Positions 7,926 to 16,939 of a stretch of 64,000 nucleotides of DNA are shown here, piece by piece; position 1 is the stretch's first letter, and each line of letters opens with the position of its first letter. This stretch comes from an uncultured Blautia sp. (GTDB lineage Bacteria; Bacillota; Clostridia; Lachnospirales; Lachnospiraceae). The stretch lies in assembly GCF_934371575.1 (NCBI RefSeq), contig NZ_CAKRNY010000017.1, positions 1-64,000 on the forward strand, read 5' to 3'. The notes beneath the pieces are model-generated. The model made no database searches. It saw nothing but the letters and a program-made list of their open reading frames with translations, and was not told the origin of the DNA. A program made the position numbers and the translations under genes.

Positions 7926-10900
7926 ATGAATCGAAATAAAAGAATTTTGAATGTTACTATGGCTGCCGGAATGGCTGCTGTCCTTGGAACTTCACCGGTA
8001 ATTGCGGCAGCGCAGGAAACTGGGAATGGAGTATCAAAGGAAGAAACTGTATATGTAAATGCCACTGCAGAGGGTGAAGTAAAGGATATCACAGTATCTG
8101 ACTGGCTGAAAAATTCCGGAACTGCAGGTGGAGAGATATCTGATGTATCTGATCTTGAAGGAATCAAGAATGTAAAGGGAGATGAAACCTTTACCCAGGA
8201 TGGTGACAAGGTTACCTGGAATACAGACAGCAGTGATATCTACTATCAGGGAACCTCAAACAAAGAGCTTCCTGTAGATATGAAGATCAAATATTATCTG
8301 GATGGACAGGAGATTACTCCGGATGAGCTTGCCGGAAAAAGCGGACATCTTCGCATGGAAGTTTCCTATACTAATAAATCCAGAAAAACAGTAAAAGTTG
8401 ATAAAAAAGATATAGAAGTTTATTCTCCATTTGTTATGGTAACGGGAATGATTCTTTCTTCTGATAAATTTTCCAATGTTACTGTTGATAATGGAAAAGT
8501 AATTTCTGATGGCGATAAAGAGATGGTTGTAGGTGTTGCTGTTCCAGGATTAAAGGACAGTCTGGACTTAAGTGATGATCTTTCTGATAAAATCGACATT
8601 CCGGAAGGCTTTACAATGGAAGCTGATGTTACAGAGTGTTCTATGGGAAATACATTTACCATGGCTGTGACGGATATTCTCAGCAGTCTGAACCTTGATG
8701 ATTCTGATGATCTTGATGAGCTGCAGGATTCTCTTGATAAGCTGGATGATGCAGCTGTGAAACTGGTAGACGGATCCAAGGAACTTTTTGACGGAACAAA
8801 GGATCTCTACGATGGAACAAAGGACCTGAAGGATGGAACCAGCAAGCTTTATGATGGCGCCAGTGATCTGGATGATGGAGCAAAAGAACTGGCAGACGGA
8901 ACCGGTACTTTGTATGATGGAACAAAAGATTTGGATGATGGAGCCAAGACATTGAACACAGGTGCCGGACAGTTATATGATGGAACTTCTTCTTTATATA
9001 GCGGAACCAAAACACTTTACGATGGAACAAGAACACTCTATGGCGGAGCAAGTACACTGGCTTCCAGCTATAATGAGTTTGACGCAGGTGTTGCAAGTGC
9101 CAAGAGCGGAGCTTCCCAGTTAAACAGCGGAGCGAAATCTCTTCAGAGCGGTATCTCACAGTACACTTCAGGCGTGGACAGTCTGGCATCCGGTGTGAAC
9201 AATTATACCAAAGGGGTTGATACTGTAAATAGCAACCTGAAAGAGTACAATAAGGGAATGAAATCCCTGACAGATGGTGTGAACCAGTATGTTGCAGGTG
9301 GAAATCAGCTGGCATCCGGTGTGACAGATTATGTAAACGGAGCCCTTCAGCTGACAGATGGTGTGAGCCAGTATGTAACAGGAGCACATACACTTGCTGA
9401 GGGAACCAAGTCCTATGTGGAAGGAACAAGTGCACTGGTAGAAGGTGTTGGACAGCTGGCACCTGGAATTCAGCAGGCAGCTGACGGACTTACAAGTGCT
9501 GCAACTCAGTTATCCGGTATTGCAGAAAATGTTGCAAAAGCGGATATTCCGAATATGACTTCTAATCTGCAAACCTATGCAGCCGGAGCTACAGCTCTTG
9601 CAACTGGAATTCAGACTTATACACAGGCTGCTGAAAAGGCAGCAGCCGGAGCTGAGCAGGTAGCAGCCGGAGCCTCCAGCCTGGCAGATGGAACCTCCAG
9701 TGTAGCAGCAGGTGCTTCCGGTGTTGCAACAGCAGCAGAAGAGGTAAGTACAGGAGCTGCCGGACTTAAGAGCGGTCTGGAAGGGTTGCGGGATGAGATC
9801 AGCCAGATTGATGAGGGCTCTTCTGTAGAAAGTCAGGTAAGTAATCTTGCACAGTCTGTACGTGATGCGGCAGCCAGCATTCAGACAAGTGTGGAAGTAC
9901 AGGCAGCAGGTGTTTCCACTGGTGCGGCAGCTGGACAGATCAGTGCAGTATCCGGTTCCGTTAACAGAGCTTTGTCTAGTCTGGAAAATATTGATACTTC
10001 TGAACTTGATGAGGGAACCGCAGCTGCAATCAACAGTGCCATCAGCCAGTTGTATGCAGCAGCAGACAGCGCTGATGCAGCCCAGGGAGAACTGGCTGAT
10101 GTTGCAGCTCAGGCCGGAGGCACTGTGACAGCAGATACAAATGGAGCAGCAGTTCAGGAAACCTTAAATGCTCTTGCAGATCAGATAGACGGTGCTGTAA
10201 GTGCTTATTCAGCTGCAGATGGTAAGAACGAAGCACTTCAGACAGTAAATACGCTGATTGCAGCAGCAGATCAGGTATCTTCCGGAGCAGCCCAGCTGTC
10301 CGCCGGTGCGAAGCAGACAGCCGATGGAGCAGCTCAGACAGCAGAGGGTGCAAAGAATCTGAAAGAAGGAACTGATACACTGAACAGTGGTTTACAGCAG
10401 CTGACCAGTCAGGATGAAACTTTAAATGACGGCAGTGCAAAAGTAATCGCAGCAGGTGAGCAGGTTAATACAAGCGCTGAGGCGGTAAATAAAATTGCTT
10501 CTGGACTTACAGCGGAAAAAGTAGAAGAGATGCAGGCCCAGGTCAAAGCTTTAAGTGACGGTGCAAAACAGATTTTTGCAGGTAATGAACAGCTTCAGGA
10601 GGGCTACAGTAAGTTGCAGAAATCAGGAGCGGCAACACAGCTTACAGACGGAGCAGATAAACTGATCGCAAATGAGAGCACTCTTACAAACGGTATTACA
10701 GCACTTCAGGGTGAGGACAATGCAAATGCAAATGCCCTTCTTGGTGGAGCAGCTACATTGCAGAAAGCAAAATCCAGTCTTGACAGTGGCCTTAGTTCAA
10801 TCAGTAAGGCAACCGGACAGCTGGTTTCAGGTGTTGGTACAATTGCTGCAAACAGTATCGCACTTAGAAGTGGTGCTTCCCAGCTTACAGCAAACAGTGG

Positions 10901-11495
10901 TGATCTGAATGACGGAGCAGCACAGCTGACAGAAGGAACAAGCAGTCTTGTAAGCGGAGCAGGCACACTGGTAGCAGCAAGCGGACAGGTAAAATCCGGT
11001 ATTGCACAGCTGAAGAGCGGTGCTTCTGATTTAAGAAGTGGTGCTTCCAAGCTCAGAAGCGGTGCAAGCAGTGTAAATAACGGAACACGTGATCTGAAAG
11101 CCGGCACAGAATCTCTTGTAAGCGGAACAAAGACACTGAAGGATGGTGCGAAAGACCTGAATGACGGAGCTAAGACACTGAAGGATGGAACTGGTACATT
11201 GAAGGATGGTGCCAAGGATCTGGATAAAGGCGCAAAGGATCTGAATGACGGAGCTAAGAAGTTAAAGGATGGAGCAAAAGAACTGAAGGATGGCCAGAAA
11301 GAGTTCTATGATGACGGTATCAAGAAACTGAAAGATACTGTAGAAGACGATTTCCAGAGCGTTCTTGACCGTCTGGAAGCAATTCAGTCTGATGATGCAG
11401 CTTATACCTCTTTCACAGGAAAAGATGCTACCATGAGCGGAAATGTTAAATTTATCATTGAAACGGAAGGCTTTGATGACGGAAGTGAAGATTGA
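7926..11495 (+). CDS. Secreted giant heptad-repeat (x-x-x-Leu-x-x-Gly) protein
   Basis: A 1189-residue protein with a signal peptide (about 1-28, ending IAAA) and a non-repetitive N-terminal domain to about 275. Long arrays of 7-residue units follow, such as DLYDGTK, QLASGVT and TLKDGAK. A short C-terminal domain (about 1130-1189) contains FDDG. The repeats correspond to the x-x-x-Leu-x-x-Gly heptad family found as extracytoplasmic coiled parts of YhgE/Pip and MMPL/RND-type exporters. Here no transmembrane segments follow the signal peptide and no RND transporter is adjacent, so the protein appears to be secreted or to pair with a partner elsewhere. Its gene is divergent from, and probably repressed by, the TetR regulator. 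A terminator follows. The molecular role is unknown. Confidence 0.75.
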   Translation: MNRNKRILNVTMAAGMAAVLGTSPVIAAAQETGNGVSKEETVYVNATAEGEVKDITVSDWLKNSGTAGGEISDVSDLEGIKNVKGDETFTQDGDKVTWNTDSSDIYYQGTSNKELPVDMKIKYYLDGQEITPDELAGKSGHLRMEVSYTNKSRKTVKVDKKDIEVYSPFVMVTGMILSSDKFSNVTVDNGKVISDGDKEMVVGVAVPGLKDSLDLSDDLSDKIDIPEGFTMEADVTECSMGNTFTMAVTDILSSLNLDDSDDLDELQDSLDKLDDAAVKLVDGSKELFDGTKDLYDGTKDLKDGTSKLYDGASDLDDGAKELADGTGTLYDGTKDLDDGAKTLNTGAGQLYDGTSSLYSGTKTLYDGTRTLYGGASTLASSYNEFDAGVASAKSGASQLNSGAKSLQSGISQYTSGVDSLASGVNNYTKGVDTVNSNLKEYNKGMKSLTDGVNQYVAGGNQLASGVTDYVNGALQLTDGVSQYVTGAHTLAEGTKSYVEGTSALVEGVGQLAPGIQQAADGLTSAATQLSGIAENVAKADIPNMTSNLQTYAAGATALATGIQTYTQAAEKAAAGAEQVAAGASSLADGTSSVAAGASGVATAAEEVSTGAAGLKSGLEGLRDEISQIDEGSSVESQVSNLAQSVRDAAASIQTSVEVQAAGVSTGAAAGQISAVSGSVNRALSSLENIDTSELDEGTAAAINSAISQLYAAADSADAAQGELADVAAQAGGTVTADTNGAAVQETLNALADQIDGAVSAYSAADGKNEALQTVNTLIAAADQVSSGAAQLSAGAKQTADGAAQTAEGAKNLKEGTDTLNSGLQQLTSQDETLNDGSAKVIAAGEQVNTSAEAVNKIASGLTAEKVEEMQAQVKALSDGAKQIFAGNEQLQEGYSKLQKSGAATQLTDGADKLIANESTLTNGITALQGEDNANANALLGGAATLQKAKSSLDSGLSSISKATGQLVSGVGTIAANSIALRSGASQLTANSGDLNDGAAQLTEGTSSLVSGAGTLVAASGQVKSGIAQLKSGASDLRSGASKLRSGASSVNNGTRDLKAGTESLVSGTKTLKDGAKDLNDGAKTLKDGTGTLKDGAKDLDKGAKDLNDGAKKLKDGAKELKDGQKEFYDDGIKKLKDTVEDDFQSVLDRLEAIQSDDAAYTSFTGKDATMSGNVKFIIETEGFDDGSED

Positions 11496-11539
11496 TCCGG
11501 AAGCAGATACAGAACGGTTCGTCTGAAATGATAACAGAG

Positions 11540-11578
11540 GAAGGGAACAGAAGTAACATTCTGCTCTCTTCTTTTTTA
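11540..11578 (+). terminator. Terminator of the heptad-repeat gene
   Basis: An interrupted stem (GAAGGGAACAGAA against TTCTGCTCTCTTC) is followed by six T residues, about 45 bp after the stop codon. The dispersed repeat at 11586 begins just after the T-tract. Confidence 0.75.
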
Positions 11579-11585
11579 GTTTTTT

Positions 11586-11653
11586 GAACGCAGATCGCGA
11601 AGCGACTGCGTTCATGAGCAAGTAGCAAAGCGGATTGCGAATGTCCGCTTTAC
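11586..11653. repeat. Dispersed double-hairpin repeat, copy 1
   Basis: A 68-bp element containing two hairpins. The first (11586-11613) has arms GAACGCAG/CTGCGTTC with an inner TCGC/GCGA. The second (11627-11651) has arms AAAGCGGA/TCCGCTTT. It is almost identical to the element at 55814-55880, with about two differences in the shared 65 bases, and related to 35415-35487. It is intergenic and non-coding. Confidence 0.8.
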
Positions 11654-11693
11654 CTTTATATCATCCTTGCACCCTAAATAGGAGTCTGTTATA

Positions 11694-12962
11694 ATGAAAC
11701 AAACTGAAAAATCAGGAACAGATACAGAAACAGGTGATGAAGTGGAAAACACGAAGAAAAAATCAGCAAATGTACGGTCTGTGAAAAAAAACACCAGATC
11801 CGTTAAAAAAAGCAGGAAGTTGTTTTATAAATTCAAGTCTGATTATTATGATTTTAATTTAATAGCGGTGATCATTCTTATTATGTGCTTCGGACTGATT
11901 ATGCTTTACAGCACAAGTTCATATATGGCACAGATCAATGAAGGGGATGATATGTTTTATTTTAAAAAGCAGGCATTATACAGTATTGGCTGTCTGCTTA
12001 TGGCTATCGCAGAGTCTTATCTGGATTATCATATCCTTGCCAGGATCCCATTTTTGCTTTATGGCGTGGCGGCTTTTCTTATGATGCTGGTTAAGTCACC
12101 TCTTGGAGTTTCTTCCCATGGTGCCAGAAGATGGCTGAAGATCGGAGTACAGTTCCAGCCGGCTGAGATTGCAAAAATTGCGGTGATCGTGACCTTGTCC
12201 TATCTGATCGTTAAGATGGGAAAACAGGTAAAGACCTTAAAGGCGACGATGGTGCTGCTTGGAGCAGGTGGAGCTCAGGCGTTGATTGCGTATGTGTTTA
12301 CAGAGAATCTGAGTACTGCGATCATTATTTTTGGAATTACAGTTGGCCTTGTGTTTATTGCACATCCAAAAACCAAGCCTTTTATTATCATAGCAGCTGT
12401 GGCAGTTGTACTGATCGCATTTTTGGTTTTCAGTCTTTCCCATATGGATAAGAGCTCCAACTTCCGTCTGCGCCGTATTCAGGTATGGCTCCATCCGGAG
12501 GACTTTGCAAGCGGAGACGGTTATCAGACCTTGCAGGCGTTGTATGCAATAGGTTCCGGCGGCTTCTTTGGAAGAGGACTTGGAAACAGTATTCAGAAGC
12601 TGGGAAGTGTGCCTGAGGCACAGAACGACATGATCTTTTCCATCATCTGCGAGGAGCTTGGGATATTCGGAGCTATTATGGTACTGGCACTGTTTGCGTA
12701 CCTTTTATACAGATTGTTTTTTATAGCGCAGAATGCACCGGATATGTTCGGTTCCCTGCTGGTAAGCGGTGTGTTTGTACATATTTCCCTGCAGGTTATT
12801 TTAAACGTTGCGGTAGTGCTGAATATTATGCCAAATACAGGTGTTACCCTGCCATTTATCAGTTATGGAGGTACCTCGATCTTATTCCTGATGGCAGAGA
12901 TGGGACTGGCATTAAGTGTGGCCAGGCAGATTAAATTTCAGGAGCCGGAGTTTATTTTATAA
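11694..12962 (+). CDS. ftsW: FtsW/RodA/SpoVE family peptidoglycan glycosyltransferase
   Basis: A 422-residue SEDS protein with a Lys/Arg-rich cytoplasmic N-terminus (about 1-48), then about ten membrane segments from residue 55. The FtsW-type motifs GARRWL, PEAQNDMIF and LPFISYGGTS are present. SEDS proteins polymerise lipid II with a partner class B penicillin-binding protein. Motifs favour FtsW or SpoVE over RodA, but no division or mur genes are adjacent to decide between septal and sporulation roles. The ribosome site is AGGAG. The long charged N-terminal extension is a little unusual. Confidence 0.85.
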   Translation: MKQTEKSGTDTETGDEVENTKKKSANVRSVKKNTRSVKKSRKLFYKFKSDYYDFNLIAVIILIMCFGLIMLYSTSSYMAQINEGDDMFYFKKQALYSIGCLLMAIAESYLDYHILARIPFLLYGVAAFLMMLVKSPLGVSSHGARRWLKIGVQFQPAEIAKIAVIVTLSYLIVKMGKQVKTLKATMVLLGAGGAQALIAYVFTENLSTAIIIFGITVGLVFIAHPKTKPFIIIAAVAVVLIAFLVFSLSHMDKSSNFRLRRIQVWLHPEDFASGDGYQTLQALYAIGSGGFFGRGLGNSIQKLGSVPEAQNDMIFSIICEELGIFGAIMVLALFAYLLYRLFFIAQNAPDMFGSLLVSGVFVHISLQVILNVAVVLNIMPNTGVTLPFISYGGTSILFLMAEMGLALSVARQIKFQEPEFIL

Positions 12963-12967
12963 TCCTC

Positions 12968-12996
12968 TTGACAAATGCGCTGACAGATTATATACT
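12968..12996 (+). promoter_or_regulatory. SigA-type promoter of acpP
   Basis: TTGACA (12968-12973), 17-bp spacer, TATACT (12991-12996), 6 bp after the ftsW stop and about 70 bp before acpP. This is a near-consensus housekeeping promoter. Confidence 0.85.
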
Positions 12997-13064
12997 TTCC
13001 GCAGTGTATGACATACGGCTGATGGAAGCCGGTTTTCGAGATATTTATTAAAGGAGAATGAGCA

Positions 13065-13298
13065 ATGTTAGAAAAGATGAGTGAAATGATCGCAGAGCAG
13101 CTTAACTGCGACGCAGAGACAATTACAGCAGATACTTCTTTCAAGGATGACCTGGGAGCAGATTCCCTTGACCTCTTCGAGCTGGTTATGGCTCTGGAAG
13201 ATGAGTACAATATTGAGATTCCGGCAGAGGAGCTTACAGAGCTGAACACAGTTGGCGACGTGATCGACTATCTGAGAGATAAAGGAATCGACGCTTAA
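13065..13298 (+). CDS. acpP: Acyl carrier protein
   Basis: A 77-residue acidic protein with the phosphopantetheine attachment motif GADSLDL; Ser34 is the expected carrier residue. It shuttles acyl chains in type II fatty acid synthesis. The ribosome site AAAGGAGAATG precedes the ATG. It stands alone, with its own strong promoter and terminator and no fab genes next to it. It is most likely the housekeeping ACP, though a paralogue serving another pathway cannot be excluded. Confidence 0.9.
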   Translation: MLEKMSEMIAEQLNCDAETITADTSFKDDLGADSLDLFELVMALEDEYNIEIPAEELTELNTVGDVIDYLRDKGIDA

Positions 13299-13387
13299 TT
13301 ATTTTTCGCAGATGATGATCTTTTGCTATTGTTCACTGGTAACATTCTGCGAAGTGTGTTGCTGTGAATAGAGTGAAGAGTAACAAT

Positions 13388-13420
13388 CTCCCTGAGGCCG
13401 GGCTTCGGGGAGAATTTTTT
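13388..13420 (+). terminator. Terminator after acpP
   Basis: CTCCC (13388-13392) pairs with GGGAG within a longer stem that includes G-U pairs and closes on a GC-rich loop, followed by a T-run. Confidence 0.85.
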
Positions 13421-13424
13421 TCTA

Positions 13425-13454
13425 TGGACATTTTGAATGGATTAGGTATATAAT
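13425..13454 (+). promoter_or_regulatory. Probable promoter of gltX
   Basis: TGGACA (13425-13430), 18-bp spacer, TATAAT (13449-13454), about 70 bp before the gltX start. No T-box features (AGGGTGG antiterminator block) are visible in the leader. Confidence 0.65.
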
Positions 13455-13526
13455 GTGAAAAGGCAATTGCCATCACTGAATGGCAGCAGAAGATAAGAAA
13501 GAATAAACAGGGAGAATAGAGAAGAC

Positions 13527-14981
13527 ATGACTAAGATCAGAACCAGATTTGCACCAAGCCCTACAGGCAGAATGCATGTTGGAAATTTACGTACAGCGTT
13601 ATACGCATATCTTATTACCAAGCATGAAGGCGGAGATTTTATTCTCCGTATTGAGGATACAGACCAGGAGCGTTATGTAGAGGGCGCTGTTGATATTATT
13701 TACCGTACTATGGAGAAGACTGGTCTTCTTCACGACGAAGGTCCGGATAAAGACGGCGGATATGGTCCATACGTACAGAGCGAGCGTCAGGCACAGGGCA
13801 TTTACCTGAAATATGCCCAGCAGCTCGTAGAGCAGGGGGATGCATACTATTGCTTCTGCCAGAAGGAAGAACTGGAGAGCATGAAGCGTGTTGTTGCAGG
13901 CAAGGAGATCTCCATCTATGACAAACGCTGCCTGAAGCTTTCCAAAGAAGAGGTTCAGCGCCGTCTGGATGCAGGTGAGCCACATGTAATCCGTTTTAAC
14001 ATGCCTACAGAGGGAACGACTACCTTCCATGATGTTATTTACGGTGACATTACAGTAAACAATGAGGAGCTTGAGGATCTGATCCTGATCAAATCCGACG
14101 GATACCCGACTTATAATTTTGCAAACGTTGTAGATGACCACCTTATGGGAATCACACACGTAGTAAGAGGAAATGAGTATCTTTCCTCTTCACCGAAATA
14201 CAACCGTATTTACGAGGCATTTGGCTGGGATATTCCGGTTTATGTGCATTGCCCGCTGATCACAGATGAGACACACGCCAAGCTGTCCAAGCGTTCCGGA
14301 CATTCCTCCTACGAGGATCTTCTGGAGCAGGGATTTGTTTCCGAAGCGATCGTTAACTACGTCGCTCTTCTTGGATGGAGTCCGGCTGACAATAACGAGA
14401 TTTTCAGCCTTCAGGAACTGGTTGAGAAATTTGATTATCATCATATTAACAAATCTCCGGCTGTGTTTGACATTAACAAGCTTCGCTGGATGAATGGTGA
14501 GTACATTAAGAAAATGGATCCGGAAGTATTTTATGAGAGAGCACTTCCGTATATGAAAGAGGTTCTTAAGGGAGACTTTAACCTTAAGAAAATTGCAGGA
14601 ATGGTTCAGACCAGAATTGAGACTTTCCCGGATATTCCGGCACTGATTGATTTCTTCCAGGAGGTTCCAGAGTACGATGCCTCTATGTACTGCCATAAGA
14701 AAATGAAGACAAACGAAGAGTCTTCCCTCACTGTTCTGAAGGAAGTTCTTCCGTTGCTGGAAGCACAGGAGGATTATACCAATGATTCCCTGTTCGCTTC
14801 TTTAAGTGAATTTGTAAAGGAGAAAGGTTACAAGAACGGCTATGTAATGTGGCCTCTTCGTACAGCTGTTTCAGGCAAGCAGATGACACCGGCAGGCGCT
14901 ACTGAAATCATGGAGATCATCGGTAAGGATGAGACTATCAGCCGTGTGAAAGCTGCAATCGAGAAGCTTGAGAATCTGTAA
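13527..14981 (+). CDS. gltX: Glutamyl-tRNA synthetase
   Basis: A 484-residue class I aminoacyl-tRNA synthetase that charges tRNA with glutamate. The HIGH-type motif is HVGN near residue 18 and the KMSKS-type motif is KLSKR near 253. The length is normal for bacterial GltX. A helicase gene begins about 20 bp downstream on the same strand, so some read-through is likely. Confidence 0.95.
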   Translation: MTKIRTRFAPSPTGRMHVGNLRTALYAYLITKHEGGDFILRIEDTDQERYVEGAVDIIYRTMEKTGLLHDEGPDKDGGYGPYVQSERQAQGIYLKYAQQLVEQGDAYYCFCQKEELESMKRVVAGKEISIYDKRCLKLSKEEVQRRLDAGEPHVIRFNMPTEGTTTFHDVIYGDITVNNEELEDLILIKSDGYPTYNFANVVDDHLMGITHVVRGNEYLSSSPKYNRIYEAFGWDIPVYVHCPLITDETHAKLSKRSGHSSYEDLLEQGFVSEAIVNYVALLGWSPADNNEIFSLQELVEKFDYHHINKSPAVFDINKLRWMNGEYIKKMDPEVFYERALPYMKEVLKGDFNLKKIAGMVQTRIETFPDIPALIDFFQEVPEYDASMYCHKKMKTNEESSLTVLKEVLPLLEAQEDYTNDSLFASLSEFVKEKGYKNGYVMWPLRTAVSGKQMTPAGATEIMEIIGKDETISRVKAAIEKLENL

Positions 14982-15000
14982 TGAAGAATCTGTCTCAATT

Positions 15001-16830
15001 ATGAAGAAAAATCCATCTCAATTAAGGGCAATCGCCCACCTGTCAGGACCTATGATGGTTCTGGCAGGCCCCGGTTCGGGGAAAACCTCAGTTATTGTTG
15101 AACGAACTGCATATATGACTGGTGAGGGGAAGATACCTGCTTCCTCTGTTCTTGTTGTGACTTTTTCCAGGGCTGCTGCAAAAGAAATGAAGGAACGCTT
15201 TCTGAAATTTACAGGGCAGACTTCCACTGCTGTTACTTTTGGAACCTTTCATGGAGTATTTTATGGGATTTTAAAACAGGCTTACGGTCTTGGCGCAGGT
15301 AATATTCTGTCTGAAGAAGAAAAATATGCCATTTTGAAGGAAATGACACTTGAATTTGGTCAGGAACTGGCTCAGGAAGGGGATTTTCAGGAAGATGTGG
15401 CAAAGGAAATAAGTGTGGTGAAGGGAAATCGTATTTCCCTGGATCACTATTATTCCTCCTGCTGTCCGGATGAGGTATTTAAACAGATTTATAATGGATA
15501 TCAGAAAACACTGCGCCAGAGGCGAAAGCTGGATTTTGATGATATGCTTCTTTGCTGTTATCAGCTTTTTGACCAGAGAAAAGATATTCTGGCAGCATGG
15601 CAGAATAAATTTCAGTATATTATGGTAGATGAGTTTCAGGACATCAACCATCTTCAGTATGACATTGTGAGGATGCTGGCAAAGCCCAGGGACAACCTGT
15701 TTATAGTAGGGGATGATGACCAGTCTATCTATCATTTCAGGGGTGCAAAACCGGAGATCATGCTGAATTTCACCAAAGATTATCCAAAGGCAGAAACAGT
15801 TCTTCTGGATATTAATTACAGATGTACCAAAAATGTGCTTCAGGCGGCCATGAATGTGGTGAACTGTAATCAGAAACGCTTCAAAAAGAAGCTTTCTACG
15901 CCAAATGAGCAGGGAAAACCTGTGAAAGTGCTGGAATTTGACAATCCAAGAGAAGAATATGTGAAGGTGGCAGCGTTTTTGAAAAAACGACTGGATGCAG
16001 GAGAAAATCTGGAGGATACGGCAGTGCTTTTTCGAACAAATCAGGAAGCAGAGGGACTGGTAGGTGCATTGATGGAATACCAGATTCCTTTTACCATGAA
16101 AGAACAGCTGCCCAATCTGTTCCGCCACTGGATAAGCAGAAATCTGATGGCTTATCTGAAAATGGCATCAGGTGACAGAACCAGAAAAACTTTTCTGGAA
16201 ATCATGAACCGTCCCAACCGGTATATTGCAAGGGATGCCCTGACTCAGACGACAGTCTCATTTTCTGCGCTGAGAGATTTCTATAAAGATAAAGACTGGA
16301 TGTGCGACCGGATTACGACGTTTGAGACACATCTTCGGATTTTGTCTGCCATGGCACCTTATGCAGCTGTAAATTTTATTCGAAAAGGAATGGGCTACGA
16401 ACAGTATCTGATAGAATATGCCCAGTACCGTAAAATTCGTTCTGAGGAGCTTCTGGAAGTTCTTGACCGTATTCAGGAGAGCGCCAAAGGCATGAAAACT
16501 CTGGAAGAGTGGGAAAACTATATTGAGGATTATACGAAGAAGCTGACGGAGCAGGCAAAAAAACAGGAGAAAAAACGGGAAGGGCTTGTGATCTCTACGC
16601 TTCACGCTGTAAAAGGGCTGGAGTATGATAAGGTTTACATTATGAATGTGAATGAGGGCAGCATTCCCTATAAGAAAGCGGTTCTTGCAGAAGCCCTCGA
16701 GGAAGAACGGCGGCTTTTCTATGTGGGAATGACCAGGGCAAAGAAGGAGCTAATGCTTTGTTATGTGCGGCGTCAGTATGATAAAGAACGTGACCCATCC
16801 CGTTTTCTGGAGGAAACAGGGCTCTGGTAA
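15001..16830 (+). CDS. UvrD/PcrA-like superfamily 1 DNA helicase
   Basis: A 609-residue ATP-dependent 3'-5' helicase. Visible motifs are Walker A GPGSGKTS (about residue 24), motif II DEFQDI, motif III GDDDQSIYHFRGA, motif V TLHAVKGLEYD and motif VI FVGMTRAK-like (FYVGMTRAKKEL). It is shorter than PcrA (about 730), matching the compact UvrD-like helicases of Clostridia whose exact role is not settled. The start at 15001 is an ATG without a clear ribosome site; an in-frame TTG at 14968 overlaps gltX. Translational coupling to gltX would explain the weak site. Confidence 0.87.
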   Translation: MKKNPSQLRAIAHLSGPMMVLAGPGSGKTSVIVERTAYMTGEGKIPASSVLVVTFSRAAAKEMKERFLKFTGQTSTAVTFGTFHGVFYGILKQAYGLGAGNILSEEEKYAILKEMTLEFGQELAQEGDFQEDVAKEISVVKGNRISLDHYYSSCCPDEVFKQIYNGYQKTLRQRRKLDFDDMLLCCYQLFDQRKDILAAWQNKFQYIMVDEFQDINHLQYDIVRMLAKPRDNLFIVGDDDQSIYHFRGAKPEIMLNFTKDYPKAETVLLDINYRCTKNVLQAAMNVVNCNQKRFKKKLSTPNEQGKPVKVLEFDNPREEYVKVAAFLKKRLDAGENLEDTAVLFRTNQEAEGLVGALMEYQIPFTMKEQLPNLFRHWISRNLMAYLKMASGDRTRKTFLEIMNRPNRYIARDALTQTTVSFSALRDFYKDKDWMCDRITTFETHLRILSAMAPYAAVNFIRKGMGYEQYLIEYAQYRKIRSEELLEVLDRIQESAKGMKTLEEWENYIEDYTKKLTEQAKKQEKKREGLVISTLHAVKGLEYDKVYIMNVNEGSIPYKKAVLAEALEEERRLFYVGMTRAKKELMLCYVRRQYDKERDPSRFLEETGLW

Positions 16831-16857
16831 CTGGCTTTGCAGGATGTATATTTCCCC

Positions 16858-16886
16858 TTGTAAACATAAAAAATATAAAGTATAAT
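16858..16886 (+). promoter_or_regulatory. Promoter upstream of the propeller-like membrane protein
   Basis: TTGTAA (16858-16863), 17-bp spacer, TATAAT (16881-16886), about 55 bp before the next start codon. Confidence 0.65.
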
Positions 16887-16939
16887 AATGTCTGTTGTGC
16901 AAAAACAAGTGATTAAAATTGCGGAAGCAGTGCATATAA

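Noticed and set aside
8760-9060. CRISPR-like or minisatellite pattern of short direct repeats
   Set aside because: The repeats are 21-base coding units of heptads in one long frame, without constant repeats and unique spacers.
8680-9462. A 260-residue open frame antisense to the heptad-repeat gene
   Set aside because: It arises from the repetitive, stop-poor codon pattern of the real gene and has no ribosome site or recognisable domain.
13330-13385. Possible further copy of the double-hairpin repeat (contains TGCGAAG and TGAATAGAGTGAAG)
   Set aside because: Too few matching positions and no second hairpin; the similarity is within chance for such short blocks.
13455-13526. T-box leader before gltX
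   Set aside because: The leader is too short and lacks the conserved T-box antiterminator sequence; a perfect GGCAATTGCC palindrome is present but unexplained.
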